Assembly: GCA_029339195.1 (NCBI GenBank)
Contig: JAPTJF010000440.1
Location: 1-52,482 of the forward strand
From: Micractinium sp. NFX-FRZ
Taxonomy: Eukaryota; Chlorophyta; Trebouxiophyceae; Chlorellales; Chlorellaceae
DNA: 52,482 nucleotides
Direction of reading: 5' to 3'
The position numbers and the translations under genes were made by a program. The number at the start of each line of letters is the position of its first letter. The first letter of the stretch is position 1. The notes beneath the pieces were generated by a model, which made no database searches, had not been told where the DNA came from, and was given only the letters and a program-made list of their open reading frames with translations. Below, one piece after another: positions 9,992 to 21,200 of this stretch.

Positions 9992-11280
9992 AGAGAAGCC
10001 CGGCAGCCAGCGGCGCACATCTGACACCCAGCTCTCAAAGAGGGAGCGAGAATAGGCGGCGCCGCAGGGGGCAAGCGACAGTAGCTGCACCGGCGGCACC
10101 GGCGCATGTGTCTGAGCATCTTTGACGTTGCCAGTGCTCTGTGCTGCTGCTGCCTGCTGCACCGACGCCTGTGCCAGCAGCAGCAGTGGCGCCAGCGGGC
10201 CCGCGGCCTCCAGCAGCCAGCGGGGGTTGTGCACGGCGAGGATGAAGCGCTGGCGGGGCCGGCGGCGCAGCAGCAGCCGCGTCTGCGCCTCTATTTGGGA
10301 GGCCACTTCCGGGAAGGTGGCCATCACAACCAAGTCGTACTGCAAGCAGTGCAAGAGAGGGGCAGTGCAATGAAAAGAACGACAGATGCGGGAGCAGTGG
10401 GTTGGTGGGGCGGTTGGTGGGTGGGTTTCGGGGGCACGTTTGAGCCCAACCCTCGGTGAGTCGGTTGGCCAGCAACCACTACCTTATAAGCCTGGTGGAA
10501 AGCGCCCCGCGCCGCCTCACCTGGCCCAGCCCCTCCTCTGCTGCCTCCTTTGGCAGCAGCTGTCCTTTGAACCAGGGCTCCATCACCCGCTCCAGCCCCC
10601 GAGCCCGTTTGTGCATGTACACATCCGTCTTGCACCCCGCCTCCTGCAGGCAGGCAATGCAAACGGCCGCGCAACCAGGGGCTGGGTTTGAGCTGCATGC
10701 TGCCAAAGGCGGGACCCTCACAGGCAGGGGCTTGAGAGGGCCAGGAGGGCGTGGCAGCCAGGCCAGCAGGACAGCTGGCTTTCCGTGCTTCAGAGTCTTG
10801 GCGGCCGACAGGCGTTGGCGGGGTGCAGGTGCAGTGGACATCTCACCTGGAAAGCCCAGGCCAGCCCCGCCATGACATCCAGATGAAACCACACGGCATT
10901 GTAGATGGCACACGTCTGCTGCTCCTGCCGCCGCCCATCTTGCCCCTTGACGGGGGCGCCGCCGCTGCCGGCTGTCGCCCGTGCCGTCTGGCTGGGACCC
11001 TGCCGCTCCGGCAGGTCCGTCGCCGCGGCTTCAACGTGCTGCAGCAGAAGAAGGGCGACAAGGGGCGTACAAGTTGCCTGCTGGCCAGTGGTAAAAGGCG
11101 CCGACTTTGCCGCAACTGCGCGCCGGTACTCACGCTGGCTGGACGCCTCTCCAGGATATTTGTCGATCCCAGAGAGCGCTTCAGGGCGATCGGAATGACA
11201 AGCAGCAGGACAGCCCCCGCCAGCAGCAGCAACGGCACCCGCGATGCGGCTTGGGGGCTGCCACTGGCAGGCTGAACCAT
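8039..11280 (-). CDS. Putative type II membrane glycosyltransferase-like protein
   Basis: Seven exons on the minus strand (11280..11134, 11077..10847, 10643..10521, 10339..9818, 9599..9356, 9039..8961, 8798..8039) give 701 aa. After a short polar N terminus there is one hydrophobic anchor (VPLLLLAGAVLLLVIPIAL, about residues 15-33), typical of Golgi type II enzymes. The central part has alternating beta/alpha blocks: YDLVVMATFPEVAS, RQRFILAVHNPRWLLEA and KEKLLLVGAEGHVPLEVP. Then comes NKTSSTMAAALQVGTPVL and AYQYVPGEAAFIY. The SST..AA...GTPV segment resembles the nucleotide-sugar site of GT-B enzymes, hence the call; donor and acceptor are unknown. A polyQ run lies mid-protein (9961-9991). The C-terminal tail is Gln/Lys/Glu-rich with a repeated QQKEPRGQQA unit. 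The exon 2 acceptor is a CAGCAG doublet, so its first residue may vary. Confidence 0.6.
9961..9991 (-). repeat. CAG/CTG trinucleotide run coding polyglutamine
   Basis: Ten CTG units on the plus strand read as CAG on the coding strand and encode about ten Gln in exon 4 of the glycosyltransferase-like gene. Confidence 0.9.
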
Positions 11281-11634
11281 CGCACGAAGAGTTTGTACTA
11301 GGGGCGGGCAGCATGGGGAGGCTGCTCCTGGGCCCAGAAACCTGAGCTGTCGGCGGCACAGCGCACAGCGCCGCAAGGGTACTGCTTCAAGTTGCCTCAC
11401 CCGCAAACGCAACCGCTGCTTATGCCATCTCACCTGGGGGACCCTAGCTTGTCCCACTTGCACTGTAATGTTCTCTTGCCCTCTGTACCTGTCGCAGGCA
11501 ATGCTTCTCACCCAGCCTGCCGTGCCCGCCTCGCATACACCTCACAGGTTTCACATTCACATTCACATTCAAGATTGACAACCGCATACCCACATACAAG
11601 ACATGTTAATTGAATGCCGCTCGGCAGGCAAGGC
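11281..11634. other. Intergenic region between two minus-strand genes
   Basis: This carries the 5' flank of the glycosyltransferase-like gene and the 3' flank of MYND copy A. A short CATTCA direct repeat (three to four units) occurs at about 11551-11573. Nothing else was seen. Confidence 0.5.
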
Positions 11635-14600
11635 TCACGCCGCCGCCCGGGCCGCGCCCCCCAGCCGCGCTGCTCCCAGAGCCTTGCACACACGCCGGTG
11701 CCCCGCCCGCCAGTCGGCATGCGAGCAGGCGGTGGAGCAGTAGTAGACGGCGCGGCAGGCACTGCACCGTTTGCACCCCTTGCCCTCGCCCGCCCCCGGC
11801 CCGCCCTCCAGGCCCAGGTTGGCGCAGCGCAGGTAGGCGCAGCTGCGGGCGGCGGCCGCCTGTCCCAGCGCCAGCCGGTCGGCCGCCTGCTGCTCCGGCT
11901 GCTCCCACTGCCTGAGCAGCACCGCCGCCAGGCACTCCCAGCGAGTCATCGCGCCAGCTGTTTCGCTAACTTCAACGGCAGCCGCTAGTGTTGGTAGGGG
12001 AGGCAAGTCAGCAAGAGCTGCCTGCAGGTCGGCACGCCACTGCTGCTGCTGCTGCTGCTGCTCCTGCTGCTGCTGTGCCACCTCGCTGGCTGCATTGTTG
12101 TTGCTGCCGCCGCTGCTGTTGTGCCCAGTGCTGGCCAGGCCAGCAGCCTGGTTGCCGCCTGGCTGCGGCTCTCCAGCTGCTCTCTCCCCTGCCTTCTGGA
12201 GAGAGCTCAGCGCCGACCTGCAGAATGCAAGCCGCAGCCGGGACTGCAGCACGAGAGGGGCATGCAAGTGGCGTGCAGTGTGCTCGAGAGGTTCGCTTGC
12301 AAGCATACTGCCCTTAAGAATGTAGGTGCAAGTGTTGCCATGCACTGCCAGGGCAGCAGCATTAAGTCTGGGCACCACAGCAGCAACGGCAGCAGGCAAT
12401 GCAAGCAGAGCACCTGCGGCACAAGAGAGCACTAGCTCACCAGCTCCATTTTGCCGCTGTCCGCCTCCTCCTCGCCCCGGCACGCTGCAAGTGACGAGGC
12501 CCGCAAGAGACCTGGGTTGCCCATCATCTCATCTCCCAACAGCAGCTTGCCCAGCAGCCCGCCGACAACCAGGGCTGCTGCCAGGCGGTCGTTGTTGCCG
12601 TTGGCAACCAGGCCTCCCACCATGGTGAGAGCGGCGATGGCCTCATGCCGCTCGGCGGGAGTCTGCAGGCGGGGCAGGGCAGGGGCACAGGAAAGCAGGG
12701 GTGGGGGCACAGCACAGCACAGCATGGCACAGCACAGCACGGCGCGGCACGGTGCGGTGCGGCGCAACACTGGGGGTTGGCAGATTCCCTGGCACGAGCG
12801 TATGAGGGGGGCAGGGCAGGCCCACTGTGCAGGCAAGCAGGGAGGCGGGCAGGAGGCAAGCTGGCCAAGCGGCGCTTCACAGTGGCAATTGACCCACAGC
12901 AAGCCAGGAAGCCTTTTGCTCAGGCGGGCAGGCAGAAGGGCAGGCAGGCACGCGGGCAGGTGCGCATGGAAAGGGAAGGCGTCATCAGCAGCTCACCATC
13001 CGCTCTTGCGGCTCCAGGGCGTGCCGCACAAGCGCCACAAACTGGGGGTCCATCGCTGCTGCCGGGCAGCCAATCGCGACCACCGCCAGCGCCCTGCCAC
13101 ACAGGGAGTTGCCGCACAGCCCCCGCTGCACTGCCTCCCGCCCGTCGAGCGGAATCAGCAGCTGTGCGGCCTGCAGCGCCGCGCAGTGCGCTGCGCTCAT
13201 CGCCGCCACGACGCGCTCACTGCAGGTGTGGGGCGCAGTGGTTGGGCGGTCAGATGAGACTACAGGTGGGGAGAATGTCGCTGCCTCCCCAGCCTACATA
13301 TAGATGCATATAGATACATATAGATGCACAAAATGCCTGTGGCCAGCCCACACCTCACCTTTCGCTCGTGCCTGCGGCGTTGATGGCGGCCATGCTTGCC
13401 GACATCAGCACGCCATGAAGCCCCTCCACAGCCCACGCCAGCATCTGCCGAAGCGTCAGCTCTGAGTGTCGTTGCGCCGCACCGCAGTCGGCTGCCTCTG
13501 CCGCTGCCACCAATGCGTGCACGCTGCGGCAGCCGGTGGCGTGCAGCTGCTGCAGCCGGCTGATGACTCCTGCATCTTCCGCGTCCTCCGCTGGTGCGGC
13601 TGCAATCAGCGGCTGCGAGCCTTGCACCCACATGCGCAGTACCGTGGCTGCGTAGCTGGCTGCATCGCGCTGCCCCCCGGCCACCCACGCGGCGGCGTGA
13701 GCCGTGAGCAGCGGGAGCAGGTGCAGCCCCGCGTCGGCAGCTGCAGCCCACTCTGCCAGCCGCTGCGCATCGGTCACGGGCAGCCTGCCTGCTGCCTCAA
13801 ACACGACCATGCACATGGATGCCAGGGCGCCCAGCTGGGCCTCTGAGCAGTGGCTGTCTGCCGCCAGCGCTTGCATCTGAGCTGCCACCAGCACTGCCAT
13901 CCGCAGGACGGCGGCCGACGCTGCCTCCTGCTCCCCTGCCGCCCCCGCCCGCCCCTCCACAGCATCTGCCGTCAGGTCTGCCACGAGCGCCAGCAGCCGA
14001 GCCGCCGACAGGTGCTGCAGAACAAACTCGCCGGGCTGCCAGCTGTCGGGCCGTGCCAGGGGGAGCGTCCGCGCGACGCTCTCCGCCGTGCATAGCACGC
14101 TGACGCCGCTGCCCTGGCAGTGCAGCAGCTCCCAGATTTCGGGGGCTGCCAGGTCGGTCGCACCGGCCTGCGGCGCACTGCTGGGCGCCAACCCTTTGAG
14201 CGCAAGTGGCAGCAGCTTGAGAAGTGCCAGGGGCGCTTCCTGACCCGCCACCGACCCGGGCCCGCTGCCTGGGGAGGCTGCCAGGGCTTGCAGCGGCACG
14301 GGCAGGGCGGGCAGCGCGTTCTGCAGCAGCAGGCGCAGCAGCGTCCGCCGTGTGTTGCTCGCCGCACCCAGGGCTTCCCTGTAGGCAGCCATCCCGTCCA
14401 TGTCAAACAGAAGCTGGATGCACATGGCCAGCTTGCACCAGTGCACCAACTCCAGCGCCACACCTGCACAGCAGCACAAGAGACACTTAGCTGCGGGGGG
14501 GTGCAATGGCTGCAAGAGCGGCGCCGCACTGCACGGGTGGGTGCGCACCCAGCACGCCCGCTCGCAGGTGGCAGGCGCATGCGTGCGTATTGCTACACCC

Positions 14601-15320
14601 CGCCTGCATTGCACCCCGCGCTGCATGCACCCACCTCGGTTCCACACCCCTGTTGGCTCCCTCAACCCACGCCCAAGGGCGTACTCTTCTTCTTCTACTT
14701 CACCCACCTCGGCTCAGTACTGTCAGCAGGGTGCCTGAAATGACCGCCAGCCAGGCGAGCACGTGGGGGGGTTGCCCAGAAGAGGAGCGGCCCCACGCCA
14801 CCAAAACGCGCTCGCCTCCACTCTTCAGCAGGATCTGCAGGCAGCTGCATACCACTGACAGCTGCGTCACGGCCGCTTCGTGCAGCAGCGCGTAAATCTC
14901 GTCTGACTGCGACGGCAAGGTGGTGGGCTGGGAGGAGGCTGGCATACGGCGGCCCTCGCCGCCGCCGCCCCCAGTCCGCAGCTGCTCCACCCACCCCTGC
15001 AGCAGCCAGCGGCCGGCGTGCAGCACCACGGGCAGGCTGCCGGACACCAGCCGGAAGGCGTCGCTGCTGCGCAGCTGAAGCTGCGGGGCGCTTGCCAGGC
15101 AAGTGTTCGACAAGGTTGCCAGGCAGGCGCCGCGTAGCAGGAAGTGGAGCGTTGGCAGGTCAGGCGGCAGACTGCTGCGCGGTAGCATGCTGTCAAGCTG
15201 CGCCAGCTGGGCCGCCAGGGCAAGCATGTGGCTGCGATCAGGCAGGCAGGGGTGTCAAGAGTGAGGCATGTGGCGCGGGCAGAGTGGTGACCACAGCCAG
15301 AGGCGGTAGCGTCTTGGCAG

Positions 15321-15352
<32 letters not shown>

Positions 15353-15564
15353 CAAGATGCTTGCTCGGCTGGCTGCCCAGCAGACAAGCGGGAAACTTGC
15401 CTGATCCACTGTGGCTCGGCAGCAAAGCCGGGAGCCTTGACCATATCATACAGCCTTGAGGCGGCACGGTCGAGTTGATCTGCTTCCTGCCGGCTGGCCG
15501 GTGGGCGGGCTAACAAGGTGGTCAGGCTGTCCAGCAGCCGCGGTATGTTGGGGTTGGCCGCCAT
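11635..15564 (-). CDS. MYND zinc-finger protein, paralogue A
   Basis: Six exons on the minus strand (15564..15401, 15231..14708, 14463..13359, 13219..12997, 12662..12441, 12243..11635) give 948 aa. The long N-terminal part is Ala/Leu-rich and predicted all-helical, with no recognised domain but with the motif LQQLHATGCRSVH shared by all three copies. The last exon has a polyQ run, then a MYND finger at about residues 881-932: pairs CAYLRC and CSAC, then YYCSTAC, and HRRVC closing it. MYND fingers bind proline-rich peptides in other proteins; the role here is unknown. Intron 1 uses a GC donor (CAG then GCAAGT at 15400), which gives the same phase 2 junction and residues as copies B and C. Intron phases are 2, 1, 2, 0, 0, identical to B and C. 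The start is the first ATG that aligns with the other copies. Confidence 0.8.
13301..13328. repeat. ATATAGATGC-type short tandem repeat in intron 3 of MYND copy A
   Basis: Three imperfect 10-12 base units of atatagat(g/a)c lie in intron 3. The equivalent intron of copy B also has an AT run, so this may be ancestral. Confidence 0.7.
15321..15357. repeat. GGCA tetranucleotide run in intron 1 of MYND copy A
   Basis: About eight GGCA units (TGCC on the coding strand) lie in the intron with the GC donor. CCTGCC runs of this sort are common near acceptors across the window. Confidence 0.9.
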
Positions 15565-16286
15565 GGAGGCAGCAGCCAGCGGCAAAGTTGACTCAAGCTG
15601 CAGATCACAGGGCCCGGAATAGTCGTGTGGGTTGTGGGTGTGTGGCTGCACCGCACCAGCGGGGCACCCGTGCAGGGCGGGCCTGCGTGGAGCGGCGGGC
15701 GGGCCGGCCTGGCGGCCAGTCTACGGCATGTCACGCCTGCCTCAGAGCACCGCAACGTTCCGCACGAACCTTCTCGCCCCTTTGGCAGCCGGGCAGGGGC
15801 TGCAGCGCACAGGGAACACGCGCCGCAGCTTATCGCTCGTTCTGGGGTTTCACCGGAGGGTGAACAGCGGGAGAACGAAAGGCTTCAAGGCGTGCCTGCG
15901 AGCGCCATAAAGCGACCGGACGAGGCCACTCCCTCTGGCTGCTGCCAGCCTGGCCTGCCTGCTCCCGCCGCAGGGACGAGCGGCAGCAGCATGGACCTCT
16001 GGTGCCCTTATCTTTTGAGCCTCATACACTGGAAGTTTGTTCCACGAACTTATGCACAGAGTTTGAACGAACGGAACAAGGGCTGGGTGCATGAGTAATA
16101 TCGCGGGCTGGGCTTGAGGACGGCACCCAACACCTGCCACCATGAGATCGACCCCGTGCGCACAAGCCAGCGGAACACACATTCGGGAACCGTGCATGCA
16201 GCTCACACCAAAAGTGGCATCTAATTATTCAGAGTGTAATGTGGTACAAATAGACAGTTCCTATCTCAGCTGCATCCGTCTCTCCT
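15565..16286. other. Intergenic region upstream of MYND copy A
   Basis: Both neighbours are on the minus strand, so this holds the CCDC112 3' flank and the copy A promoter. An AT-richer patch lies at about 16210-16255. No gene seen. Confidence 0.5.
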
Positions 16287-18029
16287 CTACTGCAGCCGCG
16301 CGCCGGCGCACCAGCCGGGGGTGGCGCGGCGGGGCAGGTGGCGAATGAATCCACTGTCTCTAGCGGTGCGCTCCTCGCTGAGCGCCGCCAGCTGGCGCAG
16401 CGCGGTTGCAGACGTGGCCTGCAGCAGCCGCTGCGGGTCCCGCTCCGCAGCCGCCCCAAATCCAAACTGCTCTGAAGCCCGGCGGGCCAGCTGCTCCACC
16501 CGCTCTGCCTGCTCCGATGCCTGCTGGCTGCGCCGCCGTACAGCTGCTGCCCGCCGCTCCAGCAGCTGCTGGTTGCGGTCGCGCAGCCGCTGCTGCGCTG
16601 CCTCAGGGTCTGCATTCGATGAACAGCTGCGGTGGGTGGACCCTCCGCTGCTGTTCTCACCCGCCAGCTGCCGCTTCTGCACCGCCGCCTCCTTGTCCTG
16701 CCGCCGCTGCTCCAGCAGCTGCCTGTTCTCCTGCTGGCGGCGCTGGCGGGCGGCAGCGTCGCGCTGCCGCCGCTCCTCCTCCTCTGCCTGCTGCCGTCGC
16801 AGAGCCTCCAGCCTGGCCTCCTCTCTAGCAGCCTTCCACTCAGCCACCGCAGACCGCTGCTGCTCCTTCTGCTCCTGCTCCTGCTGGCGAGATGTCGTGC
16901 TGCCCTGCGCATCCCCTGCCTGCTCACACTCGGCTGCTTCCCCCGACGGCTGCTCCAGCAGTGCCGCCTGCTCCGCCTGCCGCGCCAGCCGCCAGCGCTG
17001 CACTGCCAGACGCTTGGCCAGCTGCAGCCGCTGCAGCTCCTCATGCCACCTGTGGGAAATCATGCAGCAGAATCAGTAGGGGTGACTGGAAGTGCACGAG
17101 GGGGGCCGGGCAACGCGATGCGGGGCGGCCACAACTATTATGTGCTGGCAGAAGCATGCGCCACCCACTACAGGGGCGCCACCCCCTCCCGCATCTCCCT
17201 GCCTCCCCACCTGGCGTGCCGCTCAATGTCGTCCGGGCCATGCAGCAGCCCCAGCTGCTCCCCGCACAGCCGGGCGCAGTGTGCATAGTTGCCGCGGCAG
17301 GCACGCAGGATACGCTCAAACTCGGCATGGTCATCGGGGTGCCAGCCGCCTGCAAGGGGAGGTCCAAACGGCAGAGCATGAGAAATTCGGCATGCAGGGC
17401 ATGGGCAATGTATTTGGGGCTGGGAGATGAGCGGGTATTGGGTGCTGCGCATGCCATGGATGGAGCTAGCCAAGCCAGGGCACATGCATGCAGAGGCCAA
17501 ACGCGGGTGCCGCTGGCTCACCTGTAGATCCGTGGCGCTGCAGGAAGGCGTCATGGGCGGCAACCTCTGGTGGCAGGCTGGAGCTGGGTGCTGCAGCTGT
17601 GGGGCGCGGCGTGCTGCCGCCAGCACCCATCACACCGGGCTGCGCGCTTGCAGAGGATGCCGTCAGCAGCTGCTGCACGCTTGCTGCTGCGGCCTCGTAC
17701 TCCGCCCCTGCCTCTGCCTCCAGCTGCTCCAGCTCTTGCAGCTGGGTGGCACAGGTGGTGGCCAGCTGCGCAAGCACCGCTGCGCAGTGCCGCTGCCGCC
17801 GCTCCAGCCCGGGCGCCATCGCCGCGCCCGTTTGACCCGCCGCCTGCAAGCGCAGCGCCTCGAGCGCCTCCAGCTGCCTGTTCAACTGAGTGCGCAGCTG
17901 CTGCAGAGAGGCAGCAGGCCCGCGCGCTGAGTCGGTGGGTTCACGCAGCAGCGGGTCGCTAGCGGCGCCCAGCTCGGCCTCCTGCCGGACCAGCCGTGCC
18001 CACTGCAGGCCCCATTGGCGCGCCTCCAT
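16287..18029 (-). CDS. CCDC112: CCDC112 homologue, coiled-coil protein
   Basis: Three exons on the minus strand (18029..17522, 17349..17211, 17049..16287) give 469 aa. The N-terminal half is helical and Gln/Leu-rich. A central block reads GGWHPDDHAEFERIL, then RHARWHEELQRLQLAKR, matching the conserved GW..DH..F and H..W...F..L..KK blocks of CCDC112. A long charged coiled coil of E/R/Q repeats follows. The end has RDPQRLLQAT, then SGFIRHLPRRATPGW, matching the family ending (DPSRLYKPT, then a HIPHRAIPTW-like segment). In animals CCDC112 is linked to centriolar satellites and cilia. Finding it in a Chlorella-like alga with no obvious flagellum is noteworthy. An in-frame upstream ATG at 18071 would add 14 residues. 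Confidence 0.8.
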
Positions 18030-18270
18030 TGCGGGAGCAGCTGAAACGGCGAGAAGCGCCGGAATTGCCAAGAGTGGGCGCCAGCAGCGTGAGGATGAAA
18101 TCTCGTGATCCCTTTGAGGTCAATTGAAGCACGAGCGTGCCAGGACGATACAGAGTGAGCACAAATTGTGCAAACGGAACAGCACGGAACCACCGCCACG
18201 TGGCGAATTGTGGGCGGTGCCTTGGAAGCCAATTTCGCGCTTTTGACTTCATATTACCGACTCTGTCAAC
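18030..18270. promoter_or_regulatory. Divergent promoter region, CCDC112 and extended-SDR gene
   Basis: Only 241 bases separate the two start codons on opposite strands, so both promoters must lie here or overlap the leaders. No TATA box is evident. Confidence 0.5.
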
Positions 18271-21200
18271 ATGGAGGAGCACACAGGGCGGGTCAACATG
18301 GAGACGATGCTCGAACGGAAGCCGCTGCACCCCGCGGAGCGGGAGGCAGCGCCCGCCACAGTCTGCGTGACTGGTGAGAGGCGCTCAGGTTTATTCAGAA
18401 GGCTCAATCAGCCGCTGGGCGCGCAGAGGCCGCATCACCCAGCTGCCGTCGCCCGGTGCCCCATGCCCTCCCCTGCCCCTGCCCCACAACTGCCTCCTGC
18501 TTCCATCCCCCTCTTCTTGCCGCCCAGGAGCCGCCGGCTTCATCGGCTCTCGCGTGGTGGCGCGCCTGCTGGCGTGCGGTCACACCGTGCACGCCACCCG
18601 CCGCGCCGCCGGCGACAACGAGGCGGTGACTGCAGCGCTGGATGCGCTGCCGGGTGCCGCCGAGCGGCTGCGCTGGTTCAGCGCTGACCTCATGCAGGAG
18701 GGAAGCTACGATGCAGCTGTGGCTGGGTGCAAGTGAGCGGGGCTCTTTGATCTGGCGGGCCGAAAACGGGAGGAAGAAGGGTGGTGAATTGTGATGCATG
18801 GTCCTGGGTGATGCGGTGGCTGACCGAAGGTGTGGGTGCTGCCCCTCAGCTGTGGCCTACTCCGAACGCCCTCAGCTGCACCCCCCCTCCCTTGACCGGC
18901 CCGGCAGGTATGTCATCCACAGCGCTGGCGTGGTGGCGCTGACGGTGCCCCCCAAGCAGGGCTTTGCCCGGGTGATCCAGCCCACGCTGGCAGGGGTGGA
19001 GAATGTGCTACGCAGCGTGGAGCGCACGCCCAGCGTGCAGAAAGGTGGGTGCCCGGGTGGGATGGAATCTAGTATCTAAGCTTCCTGCCAGCACACCAGT
19101 TGTGCACAGAAATTATGCTCTTGTGGGGCTGCTGGGCAGCGCCGGCGCGGTTCTGCCCCCTGATAGTGCTGCGCAGCTTGGAGCTTGAGCAGCGGATGGA
19201 GCAGGACGGGCAGTGCTGCAGGGCGGAGAGGCTGTGAGGTGGCTTTGAGGGTGGTTGGATGGAGACTGTGGTTGGGCGGCGGCACAGTCGTTGGTGCAAA
19301 GCCTTTGCTGCTGCCTGCTGCAGCTGCCTGCCCCGGCAGCCCGATGTGCGATGCCCGGACAAGCCGCCACCGCCCATTCATTGACCAATCCCTCACCAGA
19401 CTCTCCACCCCTGGTGGCCCGCCCATGAACTGGCAGTACTCCCCGCCCGCTGCCGCCCCGCCTGCAGTGGTCATGACCTCCTCCATGGCGGCCGTGTCTG
19501 GCGACTTTAGTGACCGGGGGGCGGGGCACCTGTACAGCGAGCGGGACTGGAACTTTGGGCCCCTCAAGACTGGGGAGCCATACTTTGTGTGAGTGTGAGG
19601 GCAAGGGGGTCCCCCCTGCCTCCTTTGTCCTGCCTCCTGCCTCCTACCTCCTGCCAGGGCTGTGCTGCTGCATGTGCGTGGTGATGGGTGAGGGGTGAGG
19701 GGGGATGGGCTGGTCGCTTGTGCAACGTGCGTCTGTGGGAAAGGAGGCAGTGCTGGTGATGGTGAAGGTAGCTGACAGTGAGATGGGGGGCCAGGTGGGC
19801 GGAGAGGAACTGCTCGGCCCGCAACCGATCGAATGCCGCCCGCGCTCTGTGCCGCCAAGCGCTGCTGCCATTCGAGAGCCGAGGCGGCAGCGGCCTGGCG
19901 GGCCTACATGCTGGCCTGCCACCAAAGCATGCACGCGCATCTCAATTCCTGAGCCCCATCCTCTTTACCCAATGCTTGCCCTTGCCCGTGTTGCCGTCCT
20001 CTCCAGCGCCAAGGTGACGGCAGAGTGGCAGGCCTGGTCCATGGCTGGGCAACAGAAGCGCTGGCAGCTGGTGACCATCCTGCCTGGCAACACGTATGGC
20101 CCGCTGCTGGCGCCCATCCCCGACAGCGGTGAGCCACCCGCTGCCGCCGCCCTTGAACCCCTCAGAGACATGTGTTACTGGTGCTGAGGCCCATTGTGCC
20201 AACGCTAAAGTGCCTTGGTACATGTCCCGGCAAGGGCGAATCGGCTGCTGGTGGCTGCCTGTGGCCTAGTGCGGTCGGGTTCCCCGCTGCTGGTGTGCTG
20301 GCTCGGCAGCAGTGTGGGCCCTGTAGCTGCCCAGGCACGAGTGCGTAAGCACACACTGGGTGTGGTGAGCTGCATGCAGACAGGGAATGCAGCATGACCT
20401 CCTGTCCAAGGCATGCATAGGTTGTCCTGTTTCCTGCTGACATCATCCCCTCTCCCTCTGCCGCCTTCCCGGTGGCGTCCGCCCCCCTGCAGCTGCCCTG
20501 AACCCCTTCAAGAAGCTGATGGACGGCACGGTCTGGCCCTTCATTGCGCCCCTGGGTGGGTGGGCCTGTTTTCATTGCGCCAGCAGGCAGGGGTGTGCAC
20601 GCATCTTGCTGGTGGGTGATTTTGCACACATGGCCCTGTGACATCAACAGCATGGCGGGATGCACAGGCTGGCGTGCACTGCAGGCCGACGGCAGCGCAC
20701 ACCCCTGCGTGCTCTCTCTGACCGTCTTGCTGTTCCCAACAATCCCCTGGGAGCTCCTCCCGCAATGCGCGCCGTGCCCAATACGTTACCCCATCTGCAA
20801 GCACGCGTCGGCAACCCTACTCATGCAGGCATGCTCACCGTGGACCTGGATGACGTGGCAGCCGCCCACGTGCTGGCCATGGTGAAGCCCGAGGCAAGTG
20901 GGCCGGATTTCTTTTGAAAACCGGCCCTTGCGCTGTGCTGATCGCGGCGGTGGTAGCTGGGCTGCACTGAGCCGCCACGCTGCTATCCAGGTACCACTGC
21001 TGCTTCTGGCCTGAAAGACAACCCACCCCCCTGCTTTCCTCCCCTCCAGGCCCAGGGGCGGTACATCCTGTGTGAGCGGGCCACGCTGATGACTGAGGTG
21101 TCGGCCTGCCTGCGGTGAGGTGGCGCAGCACACGTAGCACAGCACACGTGGCATGCGTGTGTGCACCACCCCCTTCCTCGCCATGCTGGCATCCATGCAT

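Noticed and set aside
13355..14707. Continuous minus-strand frame reading through intron 2 of MYND copy A
   Set aside because: Only 13359-14463 aligns with copies B and C. The extra N-terminal part is intron that happens to stay open.
15321..15357. Possible CRISPR-like or telomeric array
   Set aside because: It is a simple tetranucleotide repeat with no spacers, and the genome is eukaryotic.
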